Source: an uncultured Bacteroidota bacterium (lineage in GTDB: Bacteria; Bacteroidota; Bacteroidia; Chitinophagales; Chitinophagaceae). Taken from it: a stretch of DNA of 6,747 nucleotides. Where the stretch lies: the NCBI GenBank assembly GCA_903944755.1, contig CAJATB010000188.1, positions 1-6,747 on the forward strand, given 5' to 3'. Position 1 is the stretch's first letter. Each line of letters opens with the position of its first letter. Shown piece after piece: positions 5,378 through 6,747 of the stretch. The notes beneath the pieces are model-generated. The model searched no databases. It saw nothing but the letters and a program-made list of their open reading frames with translations, and had not been told where the DNA came from. Position numbers and translations under genes: made by a program.

Positions 5378-5842
5378 ATGGCATTATTTAATTTAAGGGT
5401 GTATGGTGTTTTAATTGACCACAATAACCGGTTATTGGTAAGTGATGAATATATAAGAGGTGCCTATATCACTAAGTTGCCAGGTGGTGGATTAGAAATT
5501 GGGGAAGGAACGCGTGCATGTTTGGAACGTGAATTTATGGAAGAAACTGGTTTAACTGTTACAGTTGGTGAGCATCTTTACACTACCGACTTTTTTCAAC
5601 TATCTGCCTTTAATAATGTGGATCAGATAGTTTCAATTTATTATTGGGTGCACTGTTCCGACATGAGCTCATTAACTACAAGCGAAAAGCCATTCGATTT
5701 TTTACCAACTCAAGTTGCAGACAAAAATGGAACTGCCGAGTCCTTCCGTTGGGTGGATTGGGAAAGCATAGAAGAAGCTACCATGACCTTACCTATTGAC
5801 AAAGTTGCTATTCAGGTATTAAAGAAACAGTTTTCTGTTTAG
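5378..5842 (+). CDS. NUDIX hydrolase
   Basis: This 154-residue single-domain protein carries a complete NUDIX box at residues 37-59. All consensus positions are filled: G37, E43, R51, E52, E55, E56 and G58, with the tail REFMEETGL. The box binds divalent metal and supports hydrolysis of nucleoside diphosphates linked to another group. The strand before it (KLPGGGLE) and the C-terminal FRWVDWESI are also standard for the fold. Substrate cannot be read from the sequence: nucleotide clean-up (MutT-like) and NDP-sugar or ADP-ribose hydrolysis are both possible. It is the last gene of the phosphorylase-dapF cluster, so a nucleotide-salvage or housecleaning role would fit, as inference. The stop codon is 2 bp from that of the convergent yhhQ, leaving no room for a separate terminator. 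Confidence 0.92.
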   Translation: MALFNLRVYGVLIDHNNRLLVSDEYIRGAYITKLPGGGLEIGEGTRACLEREFMEETGLTVTVGEHLYTTDFFQLSAFNNVDQIVSIYYWVHCSDMSSLTTSEKPFDFLPTQVADKNGTAESFRWVDWESIEEATMTLPIDKVAIQVLKKQFSV

Positions 5843-5844
5843 TG

Positions 5845-6645
5845 CTAATCCTTTTGCAAATCCAATTCGTTTTCCTTCCCCATTGCAGCTAATTTCATAC
5901 GCTGCGCTGTTTCGTGACCAAGGTACTTTTCAATAACATTATGTGCAAGTTGAATTGCTGGCGTTAAAATAATTGCCATTGTAAATTTGTAAATATAGTT
6001 CACCACACATACAGCTAATACTGTTGACCAGCTCCAGCCATTGCCTATTTTAAACGCAATAAACAACACAATAAAGCTATCTACTAACTGTGAAACAAGC
6101 GTTGAGCCTGTACTCCTTAACCATATCATTTTCTCCCCTGTTAGTTTTTTTATTTTATGAAACACTAGCACGTCAATTAGTTGGCTGACCATAAAGGCAA
6201 CCAAGCTTCCTAATATAATCCACATGCCTTGCCCGAATATAGCTTCAAACGATTTTTGCATACTTGGTATACCATCAGCGGTTCTTGAATTTTCCCAAAA
6301 AGCAGCAGGGGCAACACTCATTGCTAAATAAAACATTAAAAATGCATAACTAATTAAAGCCACTGCGGTGATGCTTATTCTTTTTACTGCCTTAGGGCCA
6401 TAATACTCATTCACAATATCGGTAATCACGAATTCCAATGGCCATAACAGAACCCCACATGTTAAATTAAAAGAAAGGCCTGATTCTCCAAACAATGTCA
6501 TATTAGCCGGGGCTATGCCAAGTACTTTTTCTAGAGAAAATATTTTGCCTCCAATGGATTCAGCAATTAATGCATTCGCAACGAAGAAGGCTGAAATGCC
6601 TAGGAATAACTTGGTGGATTTGTCTTTTAGTATAGAATGAATCAT
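5845..6645 (-). CDS. yhhQ: Queuosine precursor transporter (YhhQ/DUF165 family)
   Basis: This 266-residue inner-membrane protein of the YhhQ family is known to import queuosine precursors (preQ0/preQ1), which are later built into the wobble position of GUN-anticodon tRNAs. Family hallmarks in order are ANALIAESIGGKIF (23-36), VITDIVNEYYG (73-83), SQLIDVLVFHKIKK (154-167), RSTGSTLVSQLVDSF (177-191) and NYIYKFTMAIILTPA (216-230). About six membrane helices are visible, with conserved Asp and Glu residues inside or beside them. The N-terminus before helix 1 is short, and the C-terminus ends in a charged cytoplasmic tail (ENELDLQKD). The length is above the roughly 220 residues of E. coli YhhQ, mainly through a loop at about 112-138. 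I saw no preQ1 riboswitch in the 102 bases upstream. The gene converges tightly on the NUDIX gene. Confidence 0.93.
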   Translation of the reverse strand: MIHSILKDKSTKLFLGISAFFVANALIAESIGGKIFSLEKVLGIAPANMTLFGESGLSFNLTCGVLLWPLEFVITDIVNEYYGPKAVKRISITAVALISYAFLMFYLAMSVAPAAFWENSRTADGIPSMQKSFEAIFGQGMWIILGSLVAFMVSQLIDVLVFHKIKKLTGEKMIWLRSTGSTLVSQLVDSFIVLFIAFKIGNGWSWSTVLAVCVVNYIYKFTMAIILTPAIQLAHNVIEKYLGHETAQRMKLAAMGKENELDLQKD

Positions 6646-6653
6646 AGTTGTGT

Positions 6654-6747
6654 TTAAATGAATAACAATACAGCCTGAACCAATAACATTAAAAAGTTAA
6701 AAATTGTTTGCCATTTGGGGATTGTATTTGATTTTTTAGCAACTAAA
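6654..6747 (-). CDS. Possible C-terminal end of an upstream gene (partial)
   Basis: One minus-strand frame stays open from the window edge for 30 codons to a TAA at 6654-6656. It reads KKSNTIPKWQTIFNFL and then a hydrophobic stretch ending VLLFI, consistent with the last membrane helix of a protein. It would end 8 bp before the yhhQ ATG, as in an operon. Thirty open codons are weak evidence in AT-rich DNA, and no family can be named. Confidence 0.3.
   Translation of the reverse strand, partial: LVAKKSNTIPKWQTIFNFLMLLVQAVLLFI

Noticed and set aside
6646..6747. preQ1 riboswitch ahead of the queuosine precursor transporter
   Set aside because: I found no recognisable preQ1 aptamer pattern, and the stretch may be the 3' end of an upstream gene.

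Overview
The window is AT-rich and reads as the chromosome of a member of the Bacteroidota. The gene starts lack Shine-Dalgarno sequences and have A-rich leaders. The protein set also fits: an ornithine aminotransferase, a Bacteroidota-style uridine phosphorylase, DapF and a YhhQ transporter. A genus cannot be assigned from this sequence. Most of the window is ordinary housekeeping and metabolic DNA. The unusual part is the non-core stretch at about 2340-3500.

Layout. Bases 1-439 (minus) hold the N-terminal part of a family 2 glycosyltransferase that starts at TTG and runs off the left edge. Bases 440-658 are the divergent spacer to ornithine aminotransferase (rocD, 659-1891, plus), and I see no clear gene or regulatory element in them. 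A strong hairpin terminator separates rocD from a convergent four-helix membrane protein of unknown function (1942-2331, minus). Bases 2340-3155 hold only small minus-strand material: a perfect 16-bp hairpin, a 58-codon and a 77-codon two-helix membrane protein, and a decayed second copy of the start of the four-helix gene. Bases 3160-3451 are two near-identical 133-bp hairpin-rich tandem units, lying just beyond the terminator of a tRNA-Cys(GCA) gene (3504-3574, minus).

Bases 3670-5842 (plus) look like one operon of three genes separated by 24-31 bp: uridine-phosphorylase-like enzyme, dapF and a NUDIX hydrolase. The NUDIX gene converges, with only 2 bp between stop codons, on a queuosine-precursor transporter (yhhQ family, minus). 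A possible upstream minus-strand gene ends 8 bp before yhhQ and runs off the right edge.

Function. The enzymes cover arginine/ornithine/proline metabolism (rocD), pyrimidine nucleoside salvage (phosphorylase), lysine and peptidoglycan precursor synthesis (dapF), nucleotide-type hydrolysis (NUDIX), tRNA modification supply (YhhQ) and surface glycan synthesis (glycosyltransferase). They do not form one pathway. I found no CRISPR array, defence system, integrase, transposase or phage gene. The best leads are the tandem hairpin repeat beside tRNA-Cys, with a compensatory base-pair change between copies, and the duplicated gene start whose two copies differ by a hairpin-forming 37-bp indel.
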